Shown here: positions 8,628 through 18,095 of the stretch, piece by piece
Numbering within the stretch: position 1 is the stretch's first letter
How the letters are laid out: every line of letters begins with the position of its first letter
Source: an uncultured Prochlorococcus sp.
GTDB taxonomy: Bacteria; Cyanobacteriota; Cyanobacteriia; PCC-6307; Cyanobiaceae
Length of the DNA: 64,000 bases
Assembly: GCA_902576415.1 (NCBI GenBank)
Contig: CACGVZ010000004.1
Location: 1 to 64,000 of the forward strand
Direction of reading: 5' to 3'
Notes under the pieces: generated by a model
What the model saw: only the letters and a program-made list of their open reading frames with translations
Databases searched by the model: none
What the model was told of the DNA's origin: nothing
Program-made: the position numbers and the translations under genes

Positions 8628-8930
8628 TTAGTTGATTACTTTATAGATTTTTTTCAAGCAGACATTTACATCGAAAGATTCAGTATTAACAACCTCTAAT
8701 CCTGTTTTTTCTGTAACTTCAACAGTGGCATTGCATTCGTCTTGTTTAAGAGCCATGTAACTTGGTTTTTTGTCATCTATGTCTAATTCAACACTAGATT
8801 CATTATCTTCTTTGTATTGCTCCATTACTAGTGTAAGTGCCTCTATCTCTACGGAAAAATTATCATTTGCTGTTACCTCAAATGGTATGGCAAGAAATGG
8901 AAATAAAATCAAGGCTATTAATTTTTTCAT
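8628..8930 (-). CDS. Secreted hypothetical protein (100 aa)
   Basis: The N-terminus is a clear Sec signal peptide (KKLIALILFPFLAIPFEVTA), probably cleaved near ATA/ND or VTA/ND around residue 22. The mature part is about 78 residues, acidic in the middle, with two cysteines (ECNATVEV and NVCLKK) that could form a disulphide. No family is recognised. It is a monocistronic minus-strand gene facing the sRNA/terminator region. The overlapping plus-strand ORF at 8770 is a shadow. Confidence 0.7.
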   Translation of the reverse strand: MKKLIALILFPFLAIPFEVTANDNFSVEIEALTLVMEQYKEDNESSVELDIDDKKPSYMALKQDECNATVEVTEKTGLEVVNTESFDVNVCLKKIYKVIN

Positions 8931-9138
8931 TTCTATAAAATGTGTTTATTTTTTTTATAACGTGGATTGTCTTCTAAAGAAAGGGGCATTATCTTTATAA
9001 ATTTTTTATTATCTATTTTTTACTTGTACAAATAGATTAATAGAAAACAAATTAATTGATAAAAAAACTAAACGAGAATTTTGGTATAAATTGGTATATC
9101 TAAATGAAAAATTTAATTTACCTCAATAGGACTTCTAA

Positions 9139-9789
9139 TTAAGATTTTATTTCGATAATTTCTTCTTCAGAAATAACCGCCCATTTTTTAAATGATTTTT
9201 TACAGGGATATCCTCCAGTTAAGTCTCCAAATGCAGGCAAAAATAAAGTGTTTTTATTCTTATCCATTGCAAAACATCTAAAAGACAATTTATCTCCTTT
9301 ATTTTTTAAATAGAGTTTTGGATGGTAATGTCCACAAATATTCAAAGTTTTATTATCGCCTAAATCAACTTGTTCATGGCTAAAAGTAAAATTTTTCGTT
9401 TTTTTAATATCAAAAATTTTTATATTTTTAATTTCGCAACCTACATCATGATTTCCAAGTACAAGTTCAACATTGGTTTTTAATAGTTCAGGAAGATCCT
9501 CAACTTTTTTTTGAAGAGTTTTATCTATTGAATATTTGCTATGGAATAAATCTCCTAAAATTATTAATGTTTCAGGACTATATTTTTTTACTATTTTTTT
9601 TATCCTTGCGAAATTATTTTTGTCTGAATTATTAGTAAGAGGGATACCATTTTGCTGAAAATACTCAGATTTACCAAGGTGGACATCGCAAATTAATAAC
9701 TCTCTTGTTTTCGGTAGAAATAACGCTCTTGAAGGAAGCATTTCTAATAATGTATCTTCCCAATAAAATTTAAAAGAACTTTTTTTCAT
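9139..9789 (-). CDS. pdeM: Ligase-associated metallophosphoesterase PdeM
   Basis: This is a calcineurin-like metallophosphoesterase of 216 residues. The metal ligands are visible in order: DVHLGK (residues 35-40), GDLFHSK, GNHD and GHYHPKL. In bacteria this family is encoded with an ATP-dependent DNA ligase, an Lhr-type helicase and a beta-CASP nuclease. Its partners here are exactly those genes, in the order exonuclease-ligase-helicase-PdeM, and its start abuts the helicase stop. It probably removes 3' phosphodiester or phosphate blocks, or cleaves DNA, in a repair pathway. The exact substrate is a family inference. Confidence 0.88.
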   Translation of the reverse strand: MKKSSFKFYWEDTLLEMLPSRALFLPKTRELLICDVHLGKSEYFQQNGIPLTNNSDKNNFARIKKIVKKYSPETLIILGDLFHSKYSIDKTLQKKVEDLPELLKTNVELVLGNHDVGCEIKNIKIFDIKKTKNFTFSHEQVDLGDNKTLNICGHYHPKLYLKNKGDKLSFRCFAMDKNKNTLFLPAFGDLTGGYPCKKSFKKWAVISEEEIIEIKS

Positions 9790-12276
9790 TTAATCACTAT
9801 ATTTTTTTATAAGTTTTTCTACTCTTTTTTCTATTGGTTCATTGCTTAAAGTATTTTTAAGTCTCTCAACTAATAAAGGGAAAGCAAAAGGAGTCGGAGT
9901 TTTTATCTCTATTACTAACATTTTTAAATTTTTTAATCTTTCTAATGATTTAGATATTCTTCTATTTTCTAATTGATATTCTTTTACTTCTTGATGCGAT
10001 TGTCTTATCAAAAGATGACCTTTTTCATACTTAGTAAAGACATCGTAGAAAAGACTTGAACTTATTTGAAGTTGAGAAGAAGTTTTTGTTTTGGTTGGAT
10101 TATTCTGATTTACTAGTCCACTTATTTGGGCAATATTTTTAAATCTACGTTTTGTTAATTCTGAAAAATTAATTGCATTTTCTAGATCTTCCTCTAATTT
10201 TTTATTATCTAAAAAGTAAGCAGCTTCTTTTTTTATTATGGAAAAATCATAATCTTCTGAGGTGGTTAAGCTGAATCCAAAATCATTAGCAGTAATACTA
10301 AATGTTGATTGTTTTAATTTTGCCAATCTTAGAGCCCATAGAAATGCAATTCCTTCATTTACAAATTTGCCATCAAGTGTAAAAACAAAAAGATTTGATA
10401 AATCTTTGGTTTTATATATTTCTATAAGGAATTCATCTTTTTTGGGAATATTTGAAAGAGCTTTTTGTTTCTTCAATATTGGGCGTAATGAATTTAGTTC
10501 AGGATTTAGGTAATCATAGTTTTCTAGTTCATTGCATATATCTATTTCTTTTCTCAAACTTTCACAAAGTAAATCAGAAATTGCCATTTGACCTCCAACC
10601 CATGCAGGAATTAGAGAACTTTTTTTTGTTGATTTTTTAACGTATAAAATCATATCTCTGATTCTTACAAATTGAAGCATCTTACCGGCAAAGAAAAAGG
10701 TATCTCCAGGATTTAATTTTGAAGCAAAATTTTCTTCTAAATTACCTAAGGATTTACCTTTCATATATTTAACATTTACAAATTTGTCACTTGTAATTGT
10801 CCCAATATTGAACTTATGCATTCTTATTAAAGATTTGTCTTTTACAAAATATTTATATTTTTCATTATTATTTTGAGATTGTTCTTTAACTATCTTTTTA
10901 TATTTTGGGTAGGCTTTAAGACATTTTCCGCCATATTCTAAAAAGTCAAGGCACCAATTCCAATCTTGATCTTTTAAGTTTCTATAACTCCAACAATTTT
11001 TAATTCTTTCTTTCTCAATTGTTGGATCAAAGCCATTTCCGCATGCCAAACTTATTAGATGTTGAAGGAGCACATCATAAGATAATTCAGGAAGTCTAAT
11101 TTCTTCAGATATACCACTTTTTATTATTCTTCTCATTGCACTAATTTCTAATAACTCCAAAGAATTAGTAGGCATAAAAATTATTTTTGATTTCCCCCCT
11201 GGTCTATGCGCACTTCTTCCTGCTCTTTGTATAAGTCTAGCTAAATTCTTTGCACTACCAATTTGAACTATTTGATCTACAGGTTGGAAGTCAACTCCCA
11301 GATCTAATGAGCTGGTGCAGACTACCCATTTTATTAATCCGTCTTTGACCCCTTCTTCAACTCTTTTTCTATCTTTTTTATCGAGGGAGCCGTGATGAAG
11401 TGCGATTTTGTCTTCCATCTCTGGGAGAAAAAATTTAAGACATTGATACCATCTTTCAGATTGATTTCTTGTATTAGTGAATAATAAGGTGCTTTTATTT
11501 TTATCTAGGATTTTTAAAAGTGAAGAATGACTTCTAATTCCAAGATGCCCACTCCATGGAAAGGCCGTTTCCTCCTCCGGTAAAACACTAATAATTTCGA
11601 TCTCTTTTTGAATATTTGTACATATTATTTTGGGCTTAATAGCTCTCATACCAACTATTGCTCTGGCTGCTTCTTCAATATTTCCTATAGTTGCAGACAT
11701 TGCCCAAATTTGTAGATTTTTTATATTACCTCTTAGCCAACTTAAAGATAACTCGCACTGGTTACCTCTTTTACTACCCATCAATTCATGCCATTCGTCA
11801 ATAATTATTGATGATAAATCTTTAAACAGATTATTTGATTCTTTATTTGAAAGTAAAAGAGATAGAGACTCTGGAGTGGTGATAAGAATATTAGGTGGTT
11901 TAGCTAATTGCTTTTTCTTTTCATATGGAGTTGTATCCCCATTCCTTATTTCAACAGTGATTTCTTTGTTAAAATGTAAAGCTGCTAATTGTATAGAATT
12001 TTTTAGATCTCTACTTAGTGCTTTCAAAGGCGTTATTAATAATATTTCCACACTTTTATTATCCTTGGGATCCTCTATCTGTGAAAGAGGTCCCATTAAT
12101 GCAGCATAAGTTTTACCACATCCTGTGGGAACTTGAATTATTCCATTCTCACCATTTAAAAATGCTTCCCATGATTCGATCTGGTAAGGTAATGGCTTCC
12201 ATCCATTATTGAAAAAAAACTCTTTAATTTTAGAAATTAAATTATTTTGCTTGCTATTTTTAGTAATGTTTTTCAT
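9790..12276 (-). CDS. Ligase-associated DEXH-box helicase (Lhr-like)
   Basis: This 828-residue superfamily 2 helicase has motif I PTGCGKT near residue 50 and motif II IIDEWHEL, the DEWH form typical of Lhr proteins. Motif III SAT and motif VI QRAGRSAHR are also present, followed by the long C-terminal winged-helix and extension region of the ligase-associated branch. It overlaps the upstream ligase gene by 4 bases and abuts pdeM, so the three are translationally coupled. The expected role is 3'-5' unwinding of DNA or RNA-DNA hybrids so the nuclease, phosphoesterase and ligase can act. This is family knowledge, not visible directly. Confidence 0.92.
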   Translation of the reverse strand: MKNITKNSKQNNLISKIKEFFFNNGWKPLPYQIESWEAFLNGENGIIQVPTGCGKTYAALMGPLSQIEDPKDNKSVEILLITPLKALSRDLKNSIQLAALHFNKEITVEIRNGDTTPYEKKKQLAKPPNILITTPESLSLLLSNKESNNLFKDLSSIIIDEWHELMGSKRGNQCELSLSWLRGNIKNLQIWAMSATIGNIEEAARAIVGMRAIKPKIICTNIQKEIEIISVLPEEETAFPWSGHLGIRSHSSLLKILDKNKSTLLFTNTRNQSERWYQCLKFFLPEMEDKIALHHGSLDKKDRKRVEEGVKDGLIKWVVCTSSLDLGVDFQPVDQIVQIGSAKNLARLIQRAGRSAHRPGGKSKIIFMPTNSLELLEISAMRRIIKSGISEEIRLPELSYDVLLQHLISLACGNGFDPTIEKERIKNCWSYRNLKDQDWNWCLDFLEYGGKCLKAYPKYKKIVKEQSQNNNEKYKYFVKDKSLIRMHKFNIGTITSDKFVNVKYMKGKSLGNLEENFASKLNPGDTFFFAGKMLQFVRIRDMILYVKKSTKKSSLIPAWVGGQMAISDLLCESLRKEIDICNELENYDYLNPELNSLRPILKKQKALSNIPKKDEFLIEIYKTKDLSNLFVFTLDGKFVNEGIAFLWALRLAKLKQSTFSITANDFGFSLTTSEDYDFSIIKKEAAYFLDNKKLEEDLENAINFSELTKRRFKNIAQISGLVNQNNPTKTKTSSQLQISSSLFYDVFTKYEKGHLLIRQSHQEVKEYQLENRRISKSLERLKNLKMLVIEIKTPTPFAFPLLVERLKNTLSNEPIEKRVEKLIKKYSD

Positions 12277-13913
12277 GATATTTTACTCATCAGTTTATAA
12301 GCATTTTCAAGGCTATCTGCATCATTAATTTTTTTATCTTTTCTCCATTTTGTTATTCTTGGAAATCTTACGGCTATGCCTGACTTATGACGTTTTGAAA
12401 TTTGTATTTTCTCAAAAGATATTTCGAATACCATTTCTGGTTTCAATGATCGAACTGGACCAAATTTTTCTATTGTATTTTTCCTTATCCATTTATCTAG
12501 CTCTTTAATCTCAATATTTGTTAAACCAGAATATGCACTAGCAAATTTAATTAATTCTTGGTCTTTCCATAATGCAAAACTGTAATCTGTATAAAGACCA
12601 GCTCTTCTACCACTTCCAGCCTTAGCGTAAATTAGAACAGCATCCAATTGCATTGGATCAACTTTATATTTCCACCAAATACCTTTTTTTCTTCCAGAGG
12701 TGTAAGGAGATGTTTTGTTCTTAATTATTAATCCTTCAGTATTGTTTTCTCGAGATTTTTCTTTGAAAGTTAAAGCATCAGTCCAATCTATAGGATAGAT
12801 TAAATCGCATATTCTTAAAATATCGGTGATATTATTTTCAGTTTTATTTTGCCATTTTGAATAATATTTTTCTAACTCAATTCTTCTATTTTCTAATTTA
12901 ATTTCTCTTATATCTCTTCCATTAATCTCTAAAAGATCATAAGCAATAAAAATAATTGGATATTTTATTTGGATTGATCTAGTGGGAGATTTTCTATTTA
13001 TTCTTTTTTGAAGAAAAGAAAAATCAAAGGCAACTTGCTCTTTAAAATTCCAAACTAATAATTCCCCATCAAGAACAAAATCATCTTTTATATATGACAT
13101 TTTATCTACTAATTCTGGGAAAGATTCATTTACTAATTCTTGCCCCCTTGTCCACAACGAAACATTACCTGATCTTTTAATTAATTGCATCCTTATGCCG
13201 TCGTACTTCCATTCAAATTGAAAATCATTTATTGAATTTTTGAAGATTTTATCTTCAAAGTTATTTGCAAGAAGAAATGGAAATGGTTTGGAATTTAACT
13301 CTTCATTATTGATACTCTTATTAATTAAAAATTCATATGAATCAATTGAAGGCTTGAAATTACCCATCAACCGATGAGAAATAATTTCTTCATCAATATT
13401 AATTAGTTTTGATATTGATTTTGTAATTAATCCGATAGAGACTCCTACTCTAAAAGTGCCTGTAAGAATTTTATTAAAAATTAGATGGTTTTCTTCAGGT
13501 AATGCTTCCCAAATATGTTTAATTTGTATATTTTTCTCATCCTCATTAAGTTTTGATAAATCAGGTATTATTTTGCTTAGTAATTCATCGAGACTTATAT
13601 TTGATAATTTTTTATTTCTGGAAATAGTTTTATTTTTAAGTAATAAGGTTATTACCTCAGCAGAATCACCAACTTTTAAATAACAGGTATCAATTAACCA
13701 TTGAGGATATTCATATATATTAGAAAAAAGGTTTTTTAAATATCTTCCACTAATAAATCTCTTATTACTTTTTCCAGTTAGTAAATATATTGCCCATGCA
13801 TTATCTATTGGTTCATTTGATAAAAAATATCTTTTTAAAACTTCAATTTTATTATTTGTACTATTAATTGAATCTAGATCACCAAATAATTCTGAAAATT
13901 TTTTTAAGCTCAT
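12273..13913 (-). CDS. ATP-dependent DNA ligase (LigB-type, helicase-associated)
   Basis: This ligase of 546 residues has an N-terminal DNA-binding domain (residues 1 to about 200). The adenylation motif I EWKYDGIR has its nucleophilic lysine near residue 236, and DGELL, EGLIIK and WWKYK stand for motifs III, IV and V. The OB-fold domain and motif VI-like RFPRITKWR close the protein. Bacteria normally replicate with an NAD-dependent ligase, so this ATP enzyme is an accessory repair ligase. It overlaps the helicase gene by an ATGA junction and follows the exonuclease gene by 2 bases. No Ku or LigD domain is seen, so it is not the NHEJ system. Confidence 0.92.
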   Translation of the reverse strand: MSLKKFSELFGDLDSINSTNNKIEVLKRYFLSNEPIDNAWAIYLLTGKSNKRFISGRYLKNLFSNIYEYPQWLIDTCYLKVGDSAEVITLLLKNKTISRNKKLSNISLDELLSKIIPDLSKLNEDEKNIQIKHIWEALPEENHLIFNKILTGTFRVGVSIGLITKSISKLINIDEEIISHRLMGNFKPSIDSYEFLINKSINNEELNSKPFPFLLANNFEDKIFKNSINDFQFEWKYDGIRMQLIKRSGNVSLWTRGQELVNESFPELVDKMSYIKDDFVLDGELLVWNFKEQVAFDFSFLQKRINRKSPTRSIQIKYPIIFIAYDLLEINGRDIREIKLENRRIELEKYYSKWQNKTENNITDILRICDLIYPIDWTDALTFKEKSRENNTEGLIIKNKTSPYTSGRKKGIWWKYKVDPMQLDAVLIYAKAGSGRRAGLYTDYSFALWKDQELIKFASAYSGLTNIEIKELDKWIRKNTIEKFGPVRSLKPEMVFEISFEKIQISKRHKSGIAVRFPRITKWRKDKKINDADSLENAYKLMSKIS

Positions 13914-13915
13914 GT

Positions 13916-14902
13916 TTATTTACTGAATAAAAGAACATTTATTGATTCCCTTTCAACTAAATATTTACTTAGGGCTTCACTATCTCCATGATGAAAAAAT
14001 ACATTTTTTGCTTCAGACTTTTTTACTACTTCCAGAATTCCATCCCAATCCGCATGATCCGAGATTGCGAATCCTTTATCATATCCTGATCTTTTTCTTA
14101 GAGCTCTTATTGACATCCATCCACTAGCAAAAGCTGTTTGAATATTTTTGAAATTTTTTAGATAAGAGCCCTTACTTAAAGATGGAGGTAATAATATTAG
14201 ATTTCCTTTAAGTTCATCTATCTTTTTTTTATTATCTATTTTTATAGTATCTTTAATATCAATTCCAAGTTCCTTATAACAATTGTTCATTTTATAAATA
14301 CTGCTATGGGAATAAATATTACCTTTAAAATTTGTTTGCTGAATTTCGTTTAACAATCTTTGAGCTTTTCCAAGTGAATAGCAGAAAAGTAAAGAAGTTT
14401 TTTCTGGCGAATTACTTATCCATTTTGAAATATCATTTGCTACTTTCTTAGTCTCATCCCACTTAAATATTGGTAAACCAAAAGTACATTCGCTTATTAA
14501 ATAATCAGTTTTTACAATTTCATATTGTTTACAAGTCTCATCTTTTTGAAGCTTAAAGTCACCTGAAATTAGCCATTTTTCTTCAGCAAAAATAAATCTT
14601 ATTTGACTAGATCCAAGGATGTGACCAGAAGGATGAAAAGAAATATTGATGCCATTTATCTTGAATTCTTCTCCATAGTCAAAAGTCTTAATTTTGATAT
14701 TTTCTCCAACTCTTTCTTTAAGAAGTATCGCAGTATCATAAGTAGAAATGTATTCTTCACAGCCAAATGTGAAGTGATCAAAATGAGCATGTGTTATTAA
14801 TGCTTTTTTTACTGGCTTACTTGGATCAATCCAAATATCAGCAAGTTCACAATAAAGATTTCCATCTTTATATCTAATTAAATCTTCTTGTTTAGTTCTC
14901 AA
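13916..14902 (-). CDS. Ligase-associated beta-CASP metallo-beta-lactamase exonuclease
   Basis: This 328-residue protein resembles eukaryotic/archaeal mRNA 3'-end processing nucleases and SNM1-type DNA nucleases. The Zn motif HAHFDH is at residues 38-43. It is followed by HPSGHILGSSQ, SGDFK and, in the C-terminal part, SDHADWDG and FFHHGD. It is the first gene of the four-gene repair operon, with 2 bases to the ligase gene. Family knowledge suggests DNA end processing. RNA cleavage is an alternative the sequence cannot exclude. Confidence 0.87.
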   Translation of the reverse strand: MRTKQEDLIRYKDGNLYCELADIWIDPSKPVKKALITHAHFDHFTFGCEEYISTYDTAILLKERVGENIKIKTFDYGEEFKINGINISFHPSGHILGSSQIRFIFAEEKWLISGDFKLQKDETCKQYEIVKTDYLISECTFGLPIFKWDETKKVANDISKWISNSPEKTSLLFCYSLGKAQRLLNEIQQTNFKGNIYSHSSIYKMNNCYKELGIDIKDTIKIDNKKKIDELKGNLILLPPSLSKGSYLKNFKNIQTAFASGWMSIRALRKRSGYDKGFAISDHADWDGILEVVKKSEAKNVFFHHGDSEALSKYLVERESINVLLFSK

Positions 14903-14937
14903 AACTCCAACTCTTACTATGAAGTTAATTTAGCTAA

Positions 14938-15351
14938 TTATGTCCATGCCTGTTTTGATAAAGCTATGGCTGAAATTGTTAGTAAAGCAATAACTACAAC
15001 TTTGTTGCTCCAATTAATCATGAATAAACTGATTTTGTTCAAAGAAACGCTATTAGATGGCAAAATCTTTTTCTGATTAAGAATATGATGATTTTCATTA
15101 TTTTCTAAATAGTTTAAATCTTTAATCTTATTTATTAATTTAGATTCGCAAGTTGATAGTTTTTCAACTTGATTTAACAAATCAATATCTTCTGGTCTTA
15201 ATAATGTATTTAGCTCTTTAATTTGTATCTCATTGCTTGCTAAAAATTCATTAACTATCTTATCTGTATCTATCCCATTCTTTATTTTTAAAAGTATATC
15301 GTCCCTTTCCCAGGAATTATCAAGAGAATCTAAAATTTTATTAATGCTCAT
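14938..15351 (-). CDS. Tail-anchored hypothetical membrane protein (137 aa)
   Basis: The first 100 or so residues are soluble, acidic and helical (DSLDNSWERDDILLKIKNG near the start). A single hydrophobic helix (VVVIALLTISAIAL) lies only about five residues from the C-terminus, giving a tail-anchored topology. No family is recognised. It lies 35 bases upstream of the exonuclease gene on the same strand and could share a transcript with the repair operon, but there is no functional evidence for that. Confidence 0.6.
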   Translation of the reverse strand: MSINKILDSLDNSWERDDILLKIKNGIDTDKIVNEFLASNEIQIKELNTLLRPEDIDLLNQVEKLSTCESKLINKIKDLNYLENNENHHILNQKKILPSNSVSLNKISLFMINWSNKVVVIALLTISAIALSKQAWT

Positions 15352-15434
15352 TTTAAGTATTTTTACTTATGATAAATAATTATTTTTTTTTTCTGTGACT
15401 TATTCTATTAATTAATTAGAAAAATAAGTTTTAT

Positions 15435-15716
15435 TTAAGATTTGCGAATAAGTCTGTTTGCAAAATAGTTTATCTTTACTTTTTCTACAATTTTTCTTGA
15501 ACTGATTTTAGTTTTGACTTTATTTAAATTAATCACTTCATCTGATACATTTTTACCCGTTTCAAAATAATTTTTAATTTTTTCTAATTCTTGTTTATTT
15601 AATCTTTTTGTCGCACCTTTTGCATTGATTCCAAGTTTCTTGCAGGCTAATAAAATCCTATTACTCTCGACATTAAGATCTTTGGCAATAGTGAAAATTG
15701 GAGTGTTGATAGACAT
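15435..15716 (-). CDS. Small stand-alone IF2_N-domain protein
   Basis: This 93-residue basic protein has an N-terminal half (TIAKDLNVESNRILLACKKLGINAKGA) that matches the IF2_N helical fold found at the start of bacterial initiation factor 2. The rest is lysine-rich with no GTPase domain, so it is not infB. Similar single-domain proteins occur in marine picocyanobacteria. It might bind RNA or nucleic acid. The family match is from pattern recognition only. Confidence 0.65.
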   Translation of the reverse strand: MSINTPIFTIAKDLNVESNRILLACKKLGINAKGATKRLNKQELEKIKNYFETGKNVSDEVINLNKVKTKISSRKIVEKVKINYFANRLIRKS

Positions 15717-15814
15717 TATTTTCTTTACAGTGGAATTTATTATTAATAGTATATTTATTAATTATAAATTAAATATATTTTTAACTATTATTAATTTCAA
15801 ACTTTATTGTTTAA

Positions 15815-17134
15815 TTAGGCCACTTCATCTTCGAGATTGTTTAAATCATCAAACTTTCTTTTCATGGTTGGGTTGTTTTTAGTTAGTTTCTTTACCGTTA
15901 AATCTTGTGATTTGCTATCAGCAGATAAAAGGTGCTTTTTTGAAAGAATTAAAGCCTCTTTAGTTTTTTGTAAATGGGTTATTGATTTATCTATTTCTAC
16001 AATTGCATCATTAAATCTATCTTGGGCTAGTGATACATTTTTACCAACTGCATTTTTAAATTTTTCAAGAGTACTTTCAAAATTAGTAATGTCGTAATTT
16101 TCTCGCCTCATCAAATCAAGTTGAGATTTGTATTTTAAAGTTTCCATAGACGCATTTCTAAGAAGTGAAATAATTGGCAAAAAGAATTGTGGTCTTATGA
16201 CATACATCTTTGGATATCTATGTGAAACATCTACTATTCCTGCATTATATAGTTCACTATCTGGTTCTAGGAGCGAAACAAGTACTGCATACTCACATGA
16301 TTTTTGTCTTCTATCTTTGTCTAATTCTTTTAAAAAGTCTTCGTTTTTTCTTTTGCTATTTCCATTTACACTTTCGTTCTTCATCTCAAACATTATGGAA
16401 ACTATTTCAATTTTATTATTATCAAATTCTCTAAATATATAGTCACCTTTACTTCCAGAAGTAACATCATTATCCTTTTCAAAATATGAGTTTTTAAATG
16501 CTGTAGCGCGATTAAGATTGAATTGGGTTTCGCAATGGATTTCTAATGTTTCACCTACCATCTTTGTAGAAAGTTTCGATTTCATTTCTCTTAGCTCTTG
16601 TATAGTAAGGTCCCTTTCACTAATTTTGCTTTTAAACTTTTCTTCAATTAATTTTTCATTTATTGATTGTTCAAGCTTTATCTTTTCAATAGAACTTGTT
16701 AAGGATGAATTTTCTTTCTCTAAGTTAGTAACTGCTTCATTTACTTTGTTTTTTAAAGATAATTCTGAAATTAAAGACTGGTTTTTAATTTCATCCTTTA
16801 ATTTATTTAACTCATAGTTAAGAGAATTAATTTTATTTGTTGCTTGATTTCTTAATTCGTTTAAAGCATTTGTTTTCTTCTCTTCTGCGATATTTAATTT
16901 AGATTTAAGAGCTTGGATCTCATTTTCTTTAATCCGGCTTTGCTCTATTAACTGTATTTTTAACTCACGCTTTAAAATTTCCAAAGCTTTTTTATTATCT
17001 TCTTCAGCTAATAGAAGTCTTTCTTTTATTTGTTTATTAAATTCCTCGTCTTTTATTTGATGAAGTATTTCTTCAAAGCTGCTTGGATCAATTCGGAAAG
17101 TTTTGCCGCATGAGGGACATTGAATATCTTTCAT
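15815..17134 (-). CDS. DUF2130 protein with coiled coil and restriction-like nuclease fold
   Basis: This 439-residue protein begins with a zinc-ribbon-like CPSCGKTF. A long coiled coil follows from about residue 30 to 190, then the DUF2130 core. The core is recognised by GETLEIHCETQFN, GSKGDYIFRE and SIMFEMKNE, which have the spacing of a PD-(D/E)XK-type nuclease site related to RmuC. It may act in DNA metabolism, but no partner gene proves it. It is monocistronic on the minus strand. Two plus-strand ORFs inside it are shadows. Confidence 0.8.
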   Translation of the reverse strand: MKDIQCPSCGKTFRIDPSSFEEILHQIKDEEFNKQIKERLLLAEEDNKKALEILKRELKIQLIEQSRIKENEIQALKSKLNIAEEKKTNALNELRNQATNKINSLNYELNKLKDEIKNQSLISELSLKNKVNEAVTNLEKENSSLTSSIEKIKLEQSINEKLIEEKFKSKISERDLTIQELREMKSKLSTKMVGETLEIHCETQFNLNRATAFKNSYFEKDNDVTSGSKGDYIFREFDNNKIEIVSIMFEMKNESVNGNSKRKNEDFLKELDKDRRQKSCEYAVLVSLLEPDSELYNAGIVDVSHRYPKMYVIRPQFFLPIISLLRNASMETLKYKSQLDLMRRENYDITNFESTLEKFKNAVGKNVSLAQDRFNDAIVEIDKSITHLQKTKEALILSKKHLLSADSKSQDLTVKKLTKNNPTMKRKFDDLNNLEDEVA

Positions 17135-17265
17135 TTTTTAATTACAAAATTAATATTAGAAAGGATTTAATATTCGAATTATTTAAAAAGAATATTATTC
17201 TTGACTAAGAATAAACAATGATTCAATGTTATGCATTAAAAAATAAGATAAATACTTAATTTAAG

Positions 17266-17634
17266 TTATATCAATCCAGATTCTTTGAGAATATTAATTT
17301 TATTTGCTAATTCAATATCTGCAGATGATATTGAGCGATCAGAAGTTTTGTTTGAAGAAACTGTGTAACCGCTATCATCAACAAATTCATCTTCTGCATC
17401 TTTTAAATGCATATTTTTATTTTGTATCTCTTTTAAAGAATCGGATTTAAATAGACTTGATTTACTAACATTGCTAAATCCAAAATTTGCAATCCCTCTC
17501 GCATCCAATGCTTCCTCAACCAATATTCCAACAACTTTAGATCTACTTATAGATTCACTTTTAGATATTTCATCAATTATTTCTAGTACCCTTTTTCTAG
17601 GGAGGTATCCTATTCTTTTTACTTTATTTTCCAT
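17266..17634 (-). CDS. Putative ribbon-helix-helix DNA-binding protein (122 aa)
   Basis: The first 50 residues (KVKRIGYLPRKRVLEIIDEI, then SRSKVVGILVEEAL) look like a CopG/Arc-type beta strand followed by two helices. The remaining 70 residues are polar, serine-rich and probably disordered. It could be a small regulator or plasmid-type partner, but no toxin gene adjoins it. I do not recognise a specific family. Confidence 0.55.
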   Translation of the reverse strand: MENKVKRIGYLPRKRVLEIIDEISKSESISRSKVVGILVEEALDARGIANFGFSNVSKSSLFKSDSLKEIQNKNMHLKDAEDEFVDDSGYTVSSNKTSDRSISSADIELANKINILKESGLI

Positions 17635-17863
17635 TTTTAAAATATCTTATGTCGTTATTGTAACACTTCTGTCAAATTAGATCAGTTTTTGAAAATTAAT
17701 TATAAGTTTAAATTAAAGCTATGGAAGAAAAGTATAATTTTAATTAGACTTAATAGAAAGCAATTTCTTTGTTAGTTATTAAGTTAGTTTTAGACGCTTA
17801 AAAAATTAAGTTTTCAACTAAAGTCAAAATTTCAAGATCTTTTTAATTTAAATGTAAAATCCA
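17635..17863. other. Non-coding spacer with no recognised feature
   Basis: About 230 bases of very AT-rich DNA separate the divergent RHH-like gene and the 67-aa ORF. Only very short ORFs are present, and I saw no convincing hairpin or repeat. Confidence 0.5.
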
Positions 17864-18067
17864 ATGAAAGATAAACTTTATGATAATGCCGATAGCTTTG
17901 CAATTTCATTTGATGAGGAATGGAAAAAAATTGATTGCGATGATTTACGTTTAAAGATTGATAAAGTATTTGAACATTTATCTGAGCATCCTTTTTTAGT
18001 TTCTAATCCTGAAAATGCAAGAAAAATGGCTGAATTTAGGATTTTTTCATTAAAGAAATTTCAGTAG
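17864..18067 (+). CDS. Hypothetical protein (67 aa)
   Basis: This small soluble protein is acidic in the first half (SFDEEWKKIDCDDLRLKIDK) and basic at its C-terminus. It has a protein-like amphipathic pattern and a clean ATG. No family is recognised. It opens a 3.4 kb stretch made only of short ORFs. Confidence 0.55.
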   Translation: MKDKLYDNADSFAISFDEEWKKIDCDDLRLKIDKVFEHLSEHPFLVSNPENARKMAEFRIFSLKKFQ

Positions 18068-18095
18068 TTATTTAAAGTTAGTTCCTATATTAAAT

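Noticed and set aside
11630-12109. 159-codon ORF opposite the Lhr-like helicase
   Set aside because: It lies wholly within conserved helicase motifs on the other strand and has shadow-like composition.
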